Positions 46,805-59,037 of a DNA stretch of 64,000 nt are shown piece after piece. Made by a program: the position numbers and the translations under genes. Origin of the DNA: Dendrobium chrysotoxum (taxonomy: Eukaryota > Streptophyta > Magnoliopsida > Asparagales > Orchidaceae); assembly GCA_019925795.1 (NCBI GenBank), contig CM034315.1, positions 11,954,200 through 12,018,199 of the forward strand, written 5' to 3'. Under the pieces are notes generated by a model. The model did no database searches and was not told where the DNA came from. It was given only the letters and a program-made list of their open reading frames with translations. Every line of letters begins with the position of its first letter. Positions within the stretch are counted from its first letter, which is position 1.

Positions 46805-47714
46805 TGAATCATAAGTTATCTTGCCCTATCTAACAGTGTTATGGTACACCAAAGGGGGGAGGAGGGTCATGAATCAGTATTTTAAAAAACTTTCTCTTCA
46901 AAATAGAGTATTGTATAGAAGTGAAAATTTATTTTGAAACAAGATATTTAACATAAGAGAAGAAAAATACTCTTGTTCTTATAATTTTAAGATATTTTTT
47001 TGAACTTTATGTAAAAGATTAACCAAATCAATCCCACAAATGTTATTCTCATTAAAATATGCAAAGTAAACCAAAAGCAGGAAAGTAAAGGTGTAGAAAA
47101 AGTAAATATTGTAAATTGACAATTTTTATAATGGTTCAGTCACTAGACCTACGTCCACTCTGAAGGTCTTTATGCTTGGAAATTTCACTATATAGAAAAA
47201 AACTCCTTTAGCACACAATTAGATGGAGAACCCCTTCTCTCTTATCAGGTGGAGAATGATCTTTGCAAAATCTTCTATCCATGAAAAGTCTCCCTCCTTC
47301 AACCTCCTAGCACGACTGAGATGCCGCTCTCTCCTCGTGCTTCTCACAACAATGGAGATGCTACTCCCTTCTTTTGATCATAGCAACGGTCAAGATGCCA
47401 CTCCCCTATCCTTCCCTGGCTATTATCGAGTCCTCTCCCAAGCCTCCTATTGAGACCTTTTCAAAATAATTGACACAAGACGTTGGAGAATATGTGCAGA
47501 TTGACAAGATTCTCATGTGAGTCCACTTACACACTCCTTGAACACCCTCAAGGCTTCTCTCAAACTCACATTCACTCCTAAAAGTTCTCTTAAAATTTTT
47601 CCAAGAAAGAGACCCTCTTTCTCCCCAAAGGCTCTCTCACATAAACTCATGTTGAGATTTTCTCTAAGACTCTTGTTAAAATGCATTAAGTTGGACTATT
47701 TACCTGATGGGGGT
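46805..47714 (-). repeat. Sirevirus-related LTR, U5-side fragment
   Basis: Minus-strand reading gives GTGGACGTAGGTCTAGT, AACCATTATAAAAATTG and CCCTCCTCCCCCC..GGTGTACC. These parallel GGACGTAGGTCAAGT, AACTATTATAAAATTTG and CACCCCCCTC at 32430-32680 in the Sirevirus LTR. It stops at 47714 where Athila begins. The other half is at 56876-57299, and the two together are about 1.33 kb, close to the 1.4-kb Sirevirus LTR. The small open frames at 47223-47453 and 47517-47726 are within this fragment and are not genes. Confidence 0.65.
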
Positions 47715-49244
47715 TGTGGAGTGTAATTTTTAATTATTAAAATATTTAAGACTCTATCTCCCCTAAACAATACTTAAGTTTTCTTTGATATATAAAAATA
47801 ATAAATCTCACTTAATATACGCAAATATACGTGTCAAATTAAGTAATTAAGTGATAGAGTAGAGTATCAAACCCATGAGAAAGTATGCTTTTTAGTGATC
47901 AACTACTACTGTTTACTCTAATTACAAAATTATTCTACTGAAACAAAATTGTTGGTTGTGGAGATTCAATCACTGAAAAAAATAATAAAATAATAGATAC
48001 AATATTTAATTATAGTATTTTAGATTAATGAATATAAATTGCATATATTTCTGAATGAAATTCTTATTTTTAATGTGATTCAGAACATATGTATTCCTAG
48101 ATCTCTATCAAGTTTGTAGGGGTGATACATGTATCTGCTGACCTCTTATAGTTATATCATCTCCTTAAAAATCTAGCATATTTTGCATCCAATGTTAGGT
48201 ATATAAAAATACTATTTTAACATTCCTGGTTATTCTTGCATTCCTCTTTCGAAGCTATACATCAAACTAAGTTTAACTACACATATGATCATCATGTGCA
48301 TTAAATAAAGAATGTGATAATTTTAAAAATATCATTTTATTTTTAAAGCATAAGAATCTTTATTAGTACTCAAAATATTTTCTACATCATCAATCAAGAA
48401 TTAGAGATCTAATCAGATATGAAAGAAAAGATAAGCAGACTCATTTTTATTGAAATAATATAAGAACGAATATATAAGAGAATGATATCACCATGAATGA
48501 TCAATGTGTCTCTACTACACTTCTTCTTCGTTAATATACAGAGTTGCTCTAATAAACACTAACTAAACACTATAATGATTTTATCTAGTACTTAGTGTCT
48601 CTTAGATTTGACTCTAAGAGAAATCTAAAAAAATACTCTGTAAAATACTATAAAGTAACTGAATTCTCTTATAAACATAATATAATGACTATTTATAGGA
48701 AAATACAAAATTAGGCAATTAGCGCTGTGGTACTTAAAAGATTAGCTCCGTAGCGCCCATAAAATGAACTCATGCCGCTATGCTTATGTTTTTCCTCCGC
48801 TGTGGCTCTTGCTGACGTGGATCAGTTACTTAGTGAGCAGTCACATCATTTCACTAATAGATTATGTCATTTGGAAGTTACAATTACTATTTTACGGCGC
48901 TGTTGACTTTTTAATATTGCGGCGCCCGAGTGGCAATTTTGGCATCGAGGCGTGATAGGTTGTGACGCTGTGATGCTTGAAGATAATGAATATGGCGCTG
49001 CAAAGTTAACCATTTTGACATCGTAGTGTGGTCCAACTGAGAAGTCAGTGCCGCTATGCCAATGTTGTAGAGCTCCGACGATGACCTTGATGGTGTTGCG
49101 CCATTCATTTGTCCGACACCACGGCGCTGGATGTTACTTAGAATTTTATGCATTATTTTGTATTTTTTTTGCATAGCACAACTAAACCAATATTTTTTTA
49201 CTGAAAATATAATACATAAAATAATATATTATTTATACTTATCA
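47715..49244 (-). repeat. Athila 3' LTR
   Basis: Minus-strand TGATAAGTATAAATAAT to ...CACTCCACA. Collinear with 55337-56875. Just inside is minus-strand GAGGACAAACAAGAG, typical of the Athila/gypsy 3' region, and a purine tract AGAGAGAATT. The LTR holds repeated GGCGCTG/GTGGCGC words near 48720-49135. Confidence 0.92.
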
Positions 49245-50399
49245 AATTCTCTCTAACTTAACTCTTGTTTGTCCTCAAATACATAAAAATATTATAATTC
49301 TAATTAAATGATTAATCAAAGTAAAAAATTAATAATTTAAAATTACTAAAATATATGATAATACATCACGGTATAAAAGTAATAAAAATGAACAAGGTTA
49401 TAATTCTAGTTTGAAAAAATACTAATAATTGCATCAATCAGACATCCTTATTATTGCATAATTTGAATTCACAGGTTATAGATTTAATTATTAATTTTTT
49501 TTAATTTTAAAGTGAATAATATAGCTCAATGATTAAATATGTTAGTAGTTAAAATTGAAACTTCATTAGTTCACCATTATTTATACTAATTTTCTAATTT
49601 TATTCTTTATGAATTTAAGTATAAGATTGTAATCAGATTTTAAGCTTTTGATTCATACCAATTTTTGAATATACTCATCTTTTCTTTTCATTTTATTTCT
49701 TTTTTTTTTCTTTTTAGAGCTATTTTCATAGTTCTTTTCTTTTTTTATTTTATATAGTACATAGTTAATGATTTTGAATATCTGTTTTTGCTTCGAACTC
49801 TTTTATAATTTTAATAAATTTTATGTAAGGATTTAATAAGATTACTAATTCTAAATTTGGATTGCTTATGATTTTTAATTTTAATATACTTATATTTAAT
49901 CTTTAATTCTAATTATTCATTTTTATTTCAAAAATTAATACATAAAGATATAACTTATAATTTCAAATTAAAGTAATAAATTAAATGATCTAAGTTAGTT
50001 AATTATTAGTATTTTCACTCTATGAAGTATAAACAGTGTTTATTTGAACTATGATCTATAGTTTTATTATTATCCTAATTTGATATAATTTTTAATTATC
50101 ATTTTTACTAAGGTTAATTAAATAATCATAATATAAGAATTAATAAAAATTATAGTAAGCATGAGAGAAATTTTAATAAAATATAAATTAAAAAAACACA
50201 AATAATAATTAACACTACACATGCTTTTATATGAATAATAAAAAATACATAAAATATGTGATAACATAACATAAATGTAATATATGTTACAATATAACTA
50301 ATACACTAGGTATCATATATATAATAATAATTGGGTTGCCTCCCATAAGCACTAAGTTTTAAGTCTTCAGCCAGACTATACCAATTATTTTATTTCAGG

Positions 50400-51420
50400 A
50401 TGAATCAATTTAGTTATAGTTCATAATCGATCAATATCCCCACCGTACCTAAATAAGGTTTCAGTCTATGGCCATTCACTTTAAAAATATATAAATTTTT
50501 CTTATCCTTAATTTCCATAGTTCCATATATAAGAAAATATTCATTCCACAGCGAATGGTTCAAACCATCTGGATTTTAATTTTCTTAGGAATAACTTAAG
50601 TCTAGAATTAAATAGTAAAACATCCTATCCATGAGTGAATTTTTTTCCTAAGAAGCTTTTAATCATGCATTTTTTTAACATTATCTTTATAACTTTGCAT
50701 TTTTATAAGCTTCATTTCTGATTTCTTCCTGTTCACTCAACTGCATCTATCTTTTCTCTTTTGCCATTTCAAAATTACAATTCAATTCTTTAGCTGCTCA
50801 AAATATTTTGTATTCTAATTCCACATGAAGGTGACAAGCTTTTTCATAAATTAATTTATAGACCTTTTCATAAATTAATTTATAGGGAGTCATATCAATA
50901 AGAGTCTTATAAGAAGTTATATAGGCCCAAAATGTATCATCTAACTTAATCACCCAATCATTTCTATTTGAATTGATCTTTTTTTCTAGGATTCACTTAA
51001 TCTCCCTATTGTTGATCTCAACCTAATCATTAGTTTAAGGATGGTAAGTAGTTGCTACTCTATGATAAACTCCATATTTCTTTAAGTCTTTTTATTTTTT
51101 ATTATAAAAATGGCTTCCTCTATCATTGATTAACACTCTTGGCATTCTAAATCTATCAAAAAAATTTCTTTAAAAACTTGATTATAATTTGAGCATCAAT
51201 TTTAGAAGTTGCCACACCTTCAATCCACTTTGAAACATAGTCCACAATAATAAGAATATATTGATTTTCATAGGATGGCACAAAGGTCCCATAAAATTTA
51301 ATCCCTAAATATCAAATATTTTTATTTCTAAAATATAGTTCAAAGACATTTCATTTCTTTTTGAAATATTTCCTACTCTTTGGCATTGATCATATTTCTT
51401 CATATATTCATTTACATCCT
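50400..51420 (-). pseudogene. Athila integrase (broken, with in-frame duplication)
   Basis: Minus-strand LKKYGVYHRVATTYHP, then VEINNREIK and ILEKKINSNRNDWVIKLDDT, FWAYITSYKTLIDMTPYKLI and HLHVELEYK are the C-terminal half of a gypsy integrase. Stops replace Gln in the PQTNGQVEI-type block. An exact 24-bp tandem duplication at 50841-50888 repeats the codons of YKLIYEK in frame, a lengthening not found in relatives. The N-terminal zinc domain is not clearly readable. Confidence 0.88.
50841..50888 (-). repeat. 24-bp tandem duplication inside integrase
   Basis: Plus-strand TTTTCATAAATTAATTTATA repeats after 24 bases, giving an in-frame eight-codon duplication. Confidence 0.93.
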
Positions 51421-51879
51421 TAAATAGAGCATACTAAAAGAATCCAGATTGAAGGATTTTAGAAGTAGTTCTAAATCCTCTAAAATGTCTCCTATAATGA
51501 GAATAATGACACTCTTTAATGATTGATTCTATTTCTTCTTTAGGAACACATCTTCTCATAATTTAATTATTGTAAGATTTAAATAAATAATGTTCATCCC
51601 AAAAATAAATTTTGGTATCATGTAAACAATTCCTCTTTTAACTAGGATTTAAATCATAAGGAAGTATACCACTAACAATAAAATTAACAATATCAGCATA
51701 CCAAGGTGAAATATTCACATGAAGTGCAAAAAATTGTTCATTAGAAAAATTTTCATTAATCCCATCTTCATTTAATGCATACTTCTCAATAGAAAGTCAT
51801 CTTTATTTAATACATACTTTTCAATAGAAAATCTAGAAAGATAATCAGCAATTTGATTTTTAGTATCATTTCTGTCAAA

Positions 51880-52400
51880 ATTTTCTACATCAAATTCTTA
51901 TAATAGAAGAATCCATCTAACCAATCTCAGTTTATTATCTTTCTTTGTCCTAAAATATTTGATAGCAACATAATCAGTATAAACAATTACTTTAGTGTCC
52001 ATTAAGTATGATCTATTTTTTTTTTAATTATTATATAATTACATTGTACAGAATTCAAAGTTTGATAGCATAAAAAAATGACATTAAATTTCTTATCTTG
52101 TTTGTCTTAGAACAACACCTACAACAACATCACTAGCATCACACATTACTATAAAAGGTAAAGACCAATCAGGAGCAATAATCACTAGATCAGTAATTAA
52201 ATGTTGTTTTAATGTATTAAAAGCTTCAAGACAAACAGAATTAAATATAAAAGGAACTTCCTTCTCTAATAGTTGACATAATGATTTATAAATTTTAGAA
52301 AAATCTTTAATAAATCTTCTATAAAATCCTGCATGATCTAAAAAACTTCAAATGCCCTTAATAGAATTGGCAGGGGTTAATTTTGTTTCCCTGAATTTTG
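51880..52400 (-). pseudogene. Athila RNase H region (broken)
   Basis: Minus-strand HAGFYRRFIKDFSKIYKSLC, LEKEVPFIFNSVCLEAFNTL, KQHLITDLVIIAPDWSLPF and VMCDASDVVVGVVLRQ are the RT-connection and RNase H start (catalytic Asp in CDASD). Later blocks are broken by stops. Confidence 0.85.
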
Positions 52401-52423
52401 TAATATCAGCTTCCATTCTTTTC

Positions 52424-53127
52424 TTAGAAATTTTGATGCCCTAAGACAATACCCTTAGTTACCATAAATTGACACTTATCCCAATTTAATATTATGTTTA
52501 TTTCTACACATCTTTTCGATACAAAAGTTAAATACTTAAGACAAGAACTAAAGATACAGCCAAATACTAAGAAATCATCCATAAAATTTTTAATACCCTG
52601 CTCAATTAAGTTTGAAAAAATAGACATCATAATCTTTGAAAAATAGCAAGAGCATTGCACAGACTAAAATGCATTCTCCTAAAAGCAAAATTTTTATAAG
52701 GACTAGTGAAAGTAGTTTTATCTTGATTTTCAGGTGTAGTAAGAATTTGATGATATCTTAAATATCCATCTAGAAAATAATAAAATGAATGCCCTGTCAA
52801 CCTATCTAGCATTTGATCAAGAAATGACAAGGGAAAATGATCTTTTCTAGTGGCTTTATTTAATTTCCTATAATCTATGTAAATTCTTCATCTTGAAATA
52901 GTTTTAGTGGGTATAAGTTCATTGTGTTCATTTGTTATAACAGTCAATTCTCCTTTTTTAGAAAGATAATGAATAGGACTAACCCATGAACTATCTGAAA
53001 TAGGATAAATAATCCCAACATCCATCCATTTTTGAATCTCTTTTTTAACATCTTTCATAGAAGGGTTAAGTCTTCTTTGAGGGTCGGCTTTTGGCATTGA
53101 ATTAGCTTCCATTAAGATTCTATGCAT
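52424..53127 (-). pseudogene. Athila reverse transcriptase (broken)
   Basis: MHRILMEANSMPKADPQRRL, NPSMKDVKKEIQKWMDVGII and YPISDSSWVSPIHYLSKKG begin the domain; FLDQMLDRLTGHSFYYFLDG, TFTSPYKNFAFRRMHFSLC and NFMDDFLVFG (FMDD catalytic box intact) follow, then ILNWDKCQFMVTKGIVLGHQ. Three frames are needed to read it through, with breaks near 52890-52830 and 52640. This is the best-preserved enzyme domain of the element. Confidence 0.9.
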
Positions 53128-53267
53128 GTAAATTGAAGGACTAATCCTTTTAATGTCAATAATTATCCATCCAAAAGCTCTTTTGATAGTTCTCCTTCTA
53201 ACAACTCTTTCTTAAGATTCTCTATTACCACATCTTCTCAATCCACCCTAAAGCAATTTTTATTCTT

Positions 53268-53477
53268 CTATTGAGGAAATTTGATAATTTTAAGTACATT
53301 AATTTTAACTTCATGATCTTGAACTCTCATAGTCAATTCACCTTTTTGTATATCAATCATTGCTTTACCAGTGGCTAAAAATGGTCTTCCTAAGATAAGA
53401 GGTATTTCCTTATCTTCTTCTATATCTAGAACAATAAAATCAACTTGGAAAATGAATTTATTAACTTTAATTAACAC
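53268..53477 (-). pseudogene. Athila protease C-terminal part
   Basis: FIVLDIEEDKEIPLILGRPF then LATGKAMIDIQKGELTMRV is the usual end of the Athila aspartic protease. The upstream active-site region is not clearly readable. Confidence 0.85.
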
Positions 53478-54439
53478 ATCTTCTATTACTCCTCTTCAGT
53501 AAGTGAAAGATCTATCAGCTAACTGAAGATTAATTAAAGTAGGTTGAATCTCTCCTACATCTAGTCTTTTAAAAATAGAAAACAACATGAGGTTAATGTT
53601 AGATTCCAAATCACATAAAGCTCTCCCATAGAATTTATCTCAAATAGTTAAAGAAATGGAAAAAACTCTCAGGGTTTTTAAGTTTTTCAGGAAGTTTTTT
53701 TTGAATTATAACACTATAATTTTAAGTTAATGACACAGTTTCAAACTCCCCTAGCTTCTTTTTTTGTTCAAAATATTCTTCATAAATTTTGCATATGTGG
53801 GCATCTTTTTTAAATCTTCAAAGAAAGGTATATTAATAGTTAATTTTTTAAACACTTCTAAAAATTTTGAGAACTGCTTGTCAAGATTTTATTTAATCAA
53901 TCTCTAAGGAAAAGGTGTTGGTGGTCTCTCTTCAACCCTCCTAATTACTCGTTCAGGTTCTTTTATAAGTTTAGGTTATTATGTTAAAGATTTATTTTCT
54001 ACTTGCTCAACTTCACGATCATCCTTTTTAGGTAAATTTCTATCTTGTAAGGATCTCCTAAATATTTTCACTTCTAAGTTGGATATTATGGCATTGTTCT
54101 TCTTTTTTTTTATAATTAATCAACCTAGCAAGTTGACCTTTTTGATACTTAATTTTTTTAAGAGCATAAGATTGATTTTATACCTGAATTTCCAATTGTA
54201 AAATAATATTTTTCAAGGGTATTTTCTCATTCCTATCATGATAGAGTTGTTCAAAATTTGTGGGATGGCGTTCTAGGGCTACCTGTCTAGGTGCTACGGC
54301 GTTAAGATTTCTAGAATCGATCCATCTGCCCTATTTTTAATCTTCAAGTTATCTAAATTTTTAGAAATTGCTACAACTTATGCAATTAAGATTGATAATG
54401 CATCATATTCATAAATTTTAGCTACTTTTTTAGGATTTG

Positions 54440-54975
54440 CCCTATCAGTAGGCCACTAAAAATTATTAGTAGTCATTTCCTTTATTAATTTATAGGTTTT
54501 CTCAACTGACTTAGACATTAATGATCCTTCAGCTACAACATCAATTATAGATATAAGAGATCCTCCTAATATATTATAAAATATTTGAATAACTAACCAA
54601 TTAAGTAATGCATGATGAGAGTATTTTCTAAGCATTTCCTTAAATATTTTCCAACTCTCATAAATAGGTTTTCCTTCAAACTAAGCAAAAGAAGTTATGT
54701 CATTTCTAAATTTGTTAGTTTTTGAAGGTGAAAAAATTTAGCAAGAAACTTATGAGCTAACTCATTCCAAGTAATTATAGAGCTTGAAGGTAAGAAATTC
54801 AACCACATTTTAGCTTTATCTCTTAGAGAAAAGAGAAATAATCTAAGTCTAATAGCATCATCACTGACACCATTGTATCTAAATATTACATAAATTTTAA
54901 AAAAACTAGCTAAATATAAATTGGGATCTTCTACAGAAGTTTCCCCAAACTGAGAGTTTGAACCAATTGAATAAT
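54440..54975 (-). pseudogene. Athila gag capsid domain (broken)
   Basis: Minus-strand VEDPNLYLASFFKIYVIFRY, NGVSDDAIRLRLFLFSLRDK, WLNFLPSSSITTWNELAHKF and LAKFF form the capsid domain; SWKIFKEMLRKYSHHALLNW and TYKLIKEMTTNNF continue it. At least one frameshift near 54705 and several stops break it. The protein would assemble the particle. Confidence 0.88.
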
Positions 54976-55308
54976 AGCTTGTTTTAATTCAAAATTATTA
55001 ACTTGGATTGTAGGTATATTTATGTTTTGATGAATTCTATCTACTAAAGGGTTTGTATAATTCTTAAGAGGTTTAGAATGATTTGCTTTAACTCAGGTTC
55101 AGATATTTTTAATTTTAAAAATGTTTTCTCAATTTCAGGATCAAATGATAAAGTTTCTTTCTATGGCTTTAAAGCTTGTATCCAAAAATATATAATTAGT
55201 AATCAAAGCAATTAAAATTAATAATAAATAAATAATATAAGTAGGCCTAACTATGCAATTAATTCAACAATACAATTAAAATTTTGTAAAAAGTGAAATA
55301 CTTTCTCA

Positions 55309-55320
55309 GTAATAGCGCCA
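55309..55320 (-). promoter_or_regulatory. Athila primer-binding site (mutated)
   Basis: Minus-strand TGGCGCTATTAC, beside the LTR end, against the tRNA-Asp-type TGGCGCCGTTGC. The differences are transitions. Confidence 0.75.
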
Positions 55321-55336
55321 AAAACTTGGTGGGAAT

Positions 55337-56875
55337 TGTGGAGTGCAAATTTGAATTAAAAATGTTTAAAACTCTATCTCCCCTAAACAATACTTAAATT
55401 TTCTTTGATATATAAAAATAATAAATCTCACTTAATATATGCAAGTATATGTGCCAAATCAAGTAATAAAATGATAGAGTAGAGTGTCAAAGCCACGAGG
55501 AAGTGTGCTTTTCAATAATTAACTACTATTATTTACTCTAATTGTAAAATTATCATACTGAAATAAAATTGTTGATTATGGAGATTCAATTACCGAATAA
55601 AAATAGTAAAATAATGGATACAATATTTAAATAAAATATTTTAGATTAATGAATATAAATTGTATATCTTTCTTAATAAAATTCTTATTTTTAATATAAT
55701 TCAGAGCATATGTATCCCTAGATCTCAATCAAACTTGTAGGGGTGAAAATGATATCTATTGACCTCCTCCAGTTATATCATCTCCTTAAGAACCTAAAAG
55801 ATTTTATATCCTATGTCTAAGTATGTAAACATACTGTTTTAATATTTCTGTTGTTCTTCCATTTCTCTATCGAGGCTATACATCACATTAGATTTTAACT
55901 ACACATATGACCAATATGTGTATTAAATAAAGAATGTGATAATATTAGAATTATTATTTCACTTTTAGAGTATAAGAATCTTCATTAGTACTTAATATAT
56001 TTTTTATATCATTAATCCAAAACTAAAGAATTAGTTAGACATGAAAGTAAAGATAAGTAAATTCATTTTTATTGAAATCATAGAAGAATAAAAATATAAG
56101 AGAATGATATCATCAGGAATGATCAATGTGTCTCTACTACACTTCTTCTTCCTTAATATACAGAGTTGCTCTAAAAAATACTTACTAAACACTTTAATGA
56201 TTGTATATAGTACTTCCCTAGTCTCTTTTAGATTTAAGTCTAAGAGAGATATAAATAAGTACTCTGAAAAGTACTGCAATTATATGAGTGTTTGTACTGT
56301 CTTACAAATATAACATAATGACTTTTTATAGAAAAATATAAATAAGGTAATTGACACTGTGGCGCTTGAAAGATTGATGCCGCAGCACCCATAAAATGAA
56401 TTAACGCTGATGCACTGATGTTTTTGCTCCATTGTGGTGCTTGTTGACATGGATCAGTTACTTAGTGAACAATCACATCATTTCAATGACAAATCGTATC
56501 ATTTAAAAGTTACAACTGCTACATTGCGATGCTGCTAACTTTCAAAAGCTGTGGCTTCTGAGTGACAATTTTGGCACCGATGTGTGATAGGTTGTGACAC
56601 CGCGATGCTTGAAGATAGTGAACATGGCAATACAAAGTTGACCATTTTGATGCCACGACGCTGTCAAACAGAGAAGTCAGTGTCACCATACCAATGTTGT
56701 AGCATTCTAACCGTGCCCTTGAAGGCACTGTGATGTTGATTTGTTCGACGTCGCGACATTGGATGATACTTAGAATTTTGTATCTTTTTTATATTTTTTT
56801 TGTACAACACAACTAAAATAATATATTTTTACTGAAAATATAACACATAAAATAAAACATTATTTACACTTATCA
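55337..56875 (-). repeat. Athila 5' LTR
   Basis: Collinear with 47715-49244, 1539 bp. The two LTRs differ at many positions, so the insertion is old. Confidence 0.92.
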
Positions 56876-57299
56876 AAACCCTAATTTTTAAATTTAATTC
56901 TCTGATCGTATAGTATGATACTAGGTTCATACTGCCCGATTAATTCAACTCCTATTTTAGATCTAACTATACGATATTTGGTTATATAGTACGATCAACT
57001 ATATTGAATCAAGGATTGCCCAAGACGAACCATAATTTATCTAGTGAACTCTCTATTTAATCGGACCATACGACTTGGATTTTATTAAAAAAAATTGATT
57101 GTGTTGTACAATTATATATAAGTCATATATAGTATGATTAATTATGTTAAATATTAATTTAATTAACTATTAATTTAATTTTCGAAATAGTTAATTGTAT
57201 AGTATGATTTGGATCATATAATATGATCTAACATAGAATAAAAATCAAGTTTTCAATTTTCTCACCCCCTTATGCGTGTGTGTGCTTATTTACATGCAC
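56876..57299 (-). repeat. Sirevirus-related LTR, U3-side fragment
   Basis: Minus-strand TGCATGTAAATAAGCACACA then AAGGGGGTGAG parallels the start of the 31302 LTR (ACACACACAGGGGGAGAG), followed by the same ATCATACTATACGAT-type words. It ends exactly where the Athila LTR begins. Confidence 0.65.
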
Positions 57300-58640
57300 T
57301 TGATAAAAAATTACTCAAGAAAAAAAATTATCTACTCTTTTATTACAACTTCTAACTAGACTCACTACAACATGTCTTCGTTCTTTTTCTCTAGCTTAGC
57401 ATAGTGTATGCTGTACCTGAAATGTATATATATATGTGTGTGTGTGTGTAATGCAAAGAATCGTAAATGATCAAACCACTAATATTTGCAATTATCAAAA
57501 AACTAAGTTGGGCTCAGAGGTTTCACCACTATCCTGCTTCAAAATCCTCTATGATGTTTTTATTTATTTATTTATTTATTTATTTATTGTAGATTATACA
57601 TCCTCTTTATAGGTTTGTTTTGATATTAGCATGGCTTATTTCATTGATCTCAACGATGCCATCATGAATCTTATGTCGGTTCAGGGTATGAATACTATTG
57701 AAGTTAAAGTCCCATGGTTATATATTTCTATAGTAATATAGTTGTTAATAAACTATAATAAATAAACAAATATCTTAGGTTGTTAAAAGCCAATTATAAG
57801 ACAAAAAAATATATTATTAGAGACCCTCAGTAAGCATTGCTTGAGTAAGATAACTAAATCATATATGTCCAACATCTTGAGTTTAAAATAGGTGAAAAAT
57901 GATTAAGTGAGCCCCTTAGGTCGCATTTTATGCTTAAGAGATCCTATGAGTTCTTATGTGTGGTACCTATGCGCTTGTAAGATAAGTGATGGACTATCTC
58001 TTAAAGTTGGTAAAAAGAAGCAATGCTTCTTGAAGATAGGAGAATCATAAGAGGACATCTCATTCAAAAAGTAATAAAGAGAAAATGATGTTTTTATATT
58101 CTCTTATAGTGAGAGAAAATTATCAACTCAAAATGAGTGACATAATCAGTAAGGTTTGGCTTCCTTTTAGAGGAATCAAGCATCAACAACTTTTACTTTG
58201 GTTAGGGTTGAGCACCCACAATCTAAATGAAAAATGAATTTGTTGTATGAGCCTTATGCTTTGATGGACAACAAGAGAAAGGAGTCTCCATCATACGCTC
58301 ATGGAAAAAACAATGATCATCATCTTGAGATTGAGCTACGTATCAGCTCTTGGGGTTAGCATTAATGACTAGTAAAAATAATAAATTGTCCTTTTTAAGG
58401 GGGAAAAGGAAGATGAGTAGCTTCCAGTAATCATTCAAATATGTTCTAGATCATCTTTCTTAAGCAATCCTACATATGGTATAGTTATTTTGAGGTGACA
58501 TGGCCATTAGGCTGCTTATTGTGCAAGGATCTCTCACGATATTCAAACGATCCATGTTTGAGTTCCTAATCTTAGACTTGATCTAAATTCACCACACTAA
58601 ATATAATGTTGGATCAAAATTTGCCAATAAAAAGAAACCA
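57300..58640. other. Intergenic DNA with microsatellites, no gene seen
   Basis: Holds (TA)n(TG)n at about 57425-57450 and (TTTA)n at 57558-57593. No frame with family features. Confidence 0.5.
57558..57593. repeat. (TTTA)n microsatellite
   Basis: About nine TTTA units. Confidence 0.95.
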
Positions 58641-58915
58641 GGACCTTATAAAGGATCTCTCCCCCTTAAATATTTACTCTCTCCACCCACCTGCTCTCCC
58701 TCTCTCCTGTCAGCTTTTTCTCCCTCTCTCTCTTCCAGCCCGCTCTTCTCTCTCTTTCTCTATCTCTTTCTCTCTCATGGTCTTCTCCCCTCCCTCCCTC
58801 ATTTTCTCTCTCTTGGCGAATACGCCAATTAGTTTGGCGCATTTAGAAAGCGCCGAACTATTTAGAGCATTTTAAATGTGCCAAAAATTTTGGCGTATCT
58901 GCTCCTTTTTAAATT
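58641..58915. repeat. CT-rich tract followed by nested GGCGC hairpins
   Basis: 58660-58815 is dominated by CTCTCT/CCCTCT. From 58813, TTGGCGAATACGCCAA and TTGGCGCATTTAGAAAGCGC then CGAA form short hairpins, and TTTTGGCGTAT closes near 58900. The open frame across it is simple-sequence. Confidence 0.6.
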
Positions 58916-59037
58916 GTTTTTTAATTATGCTTCTTTTACATAATGTTATTTTAAACATGATTCTTTCTAAAATTTGGCCATTTTCCTATTAGTTTTGAGT
59001 GACTCCAAACTTTTGTCGACTTAAGGCTTTGCAAGCA

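Larger units (their letters stand above)
47715..56875 (-). mobile_element. Athila-type Ty3/gypsy retrotransposon, decayed, both LTRs
   Basis: Two 1.53-kb LTRs flank, on the minus strand, a tRNA-Asp-like primer site, gag, protease, reverse transcriptase, RNase H and integrase, in gypsy order. Protein blocks are diagnostic of Athila: GVSDDAIRLRLFLFSLRDKA, ILGRPFLATGKAMIDI, PISDSSWVSPIHYLSKKG and HLHVELEYK. Length 9.16 kb. Stops and frameshifts break every domain. No env-like frame survives in the AT-rich stretch 49245-50400. No matching target duplication flanks it. Confidence 0.93.

Noticed and set aside
47700..47720. Left flank of Athila as a second primer-site region (ACCTGATGGG versus ACTTGGTGGG)
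   Set aside because: Only about eight bases agree and no PBS core follows. The flank is better explained by the split Sirevirus-like LTR.
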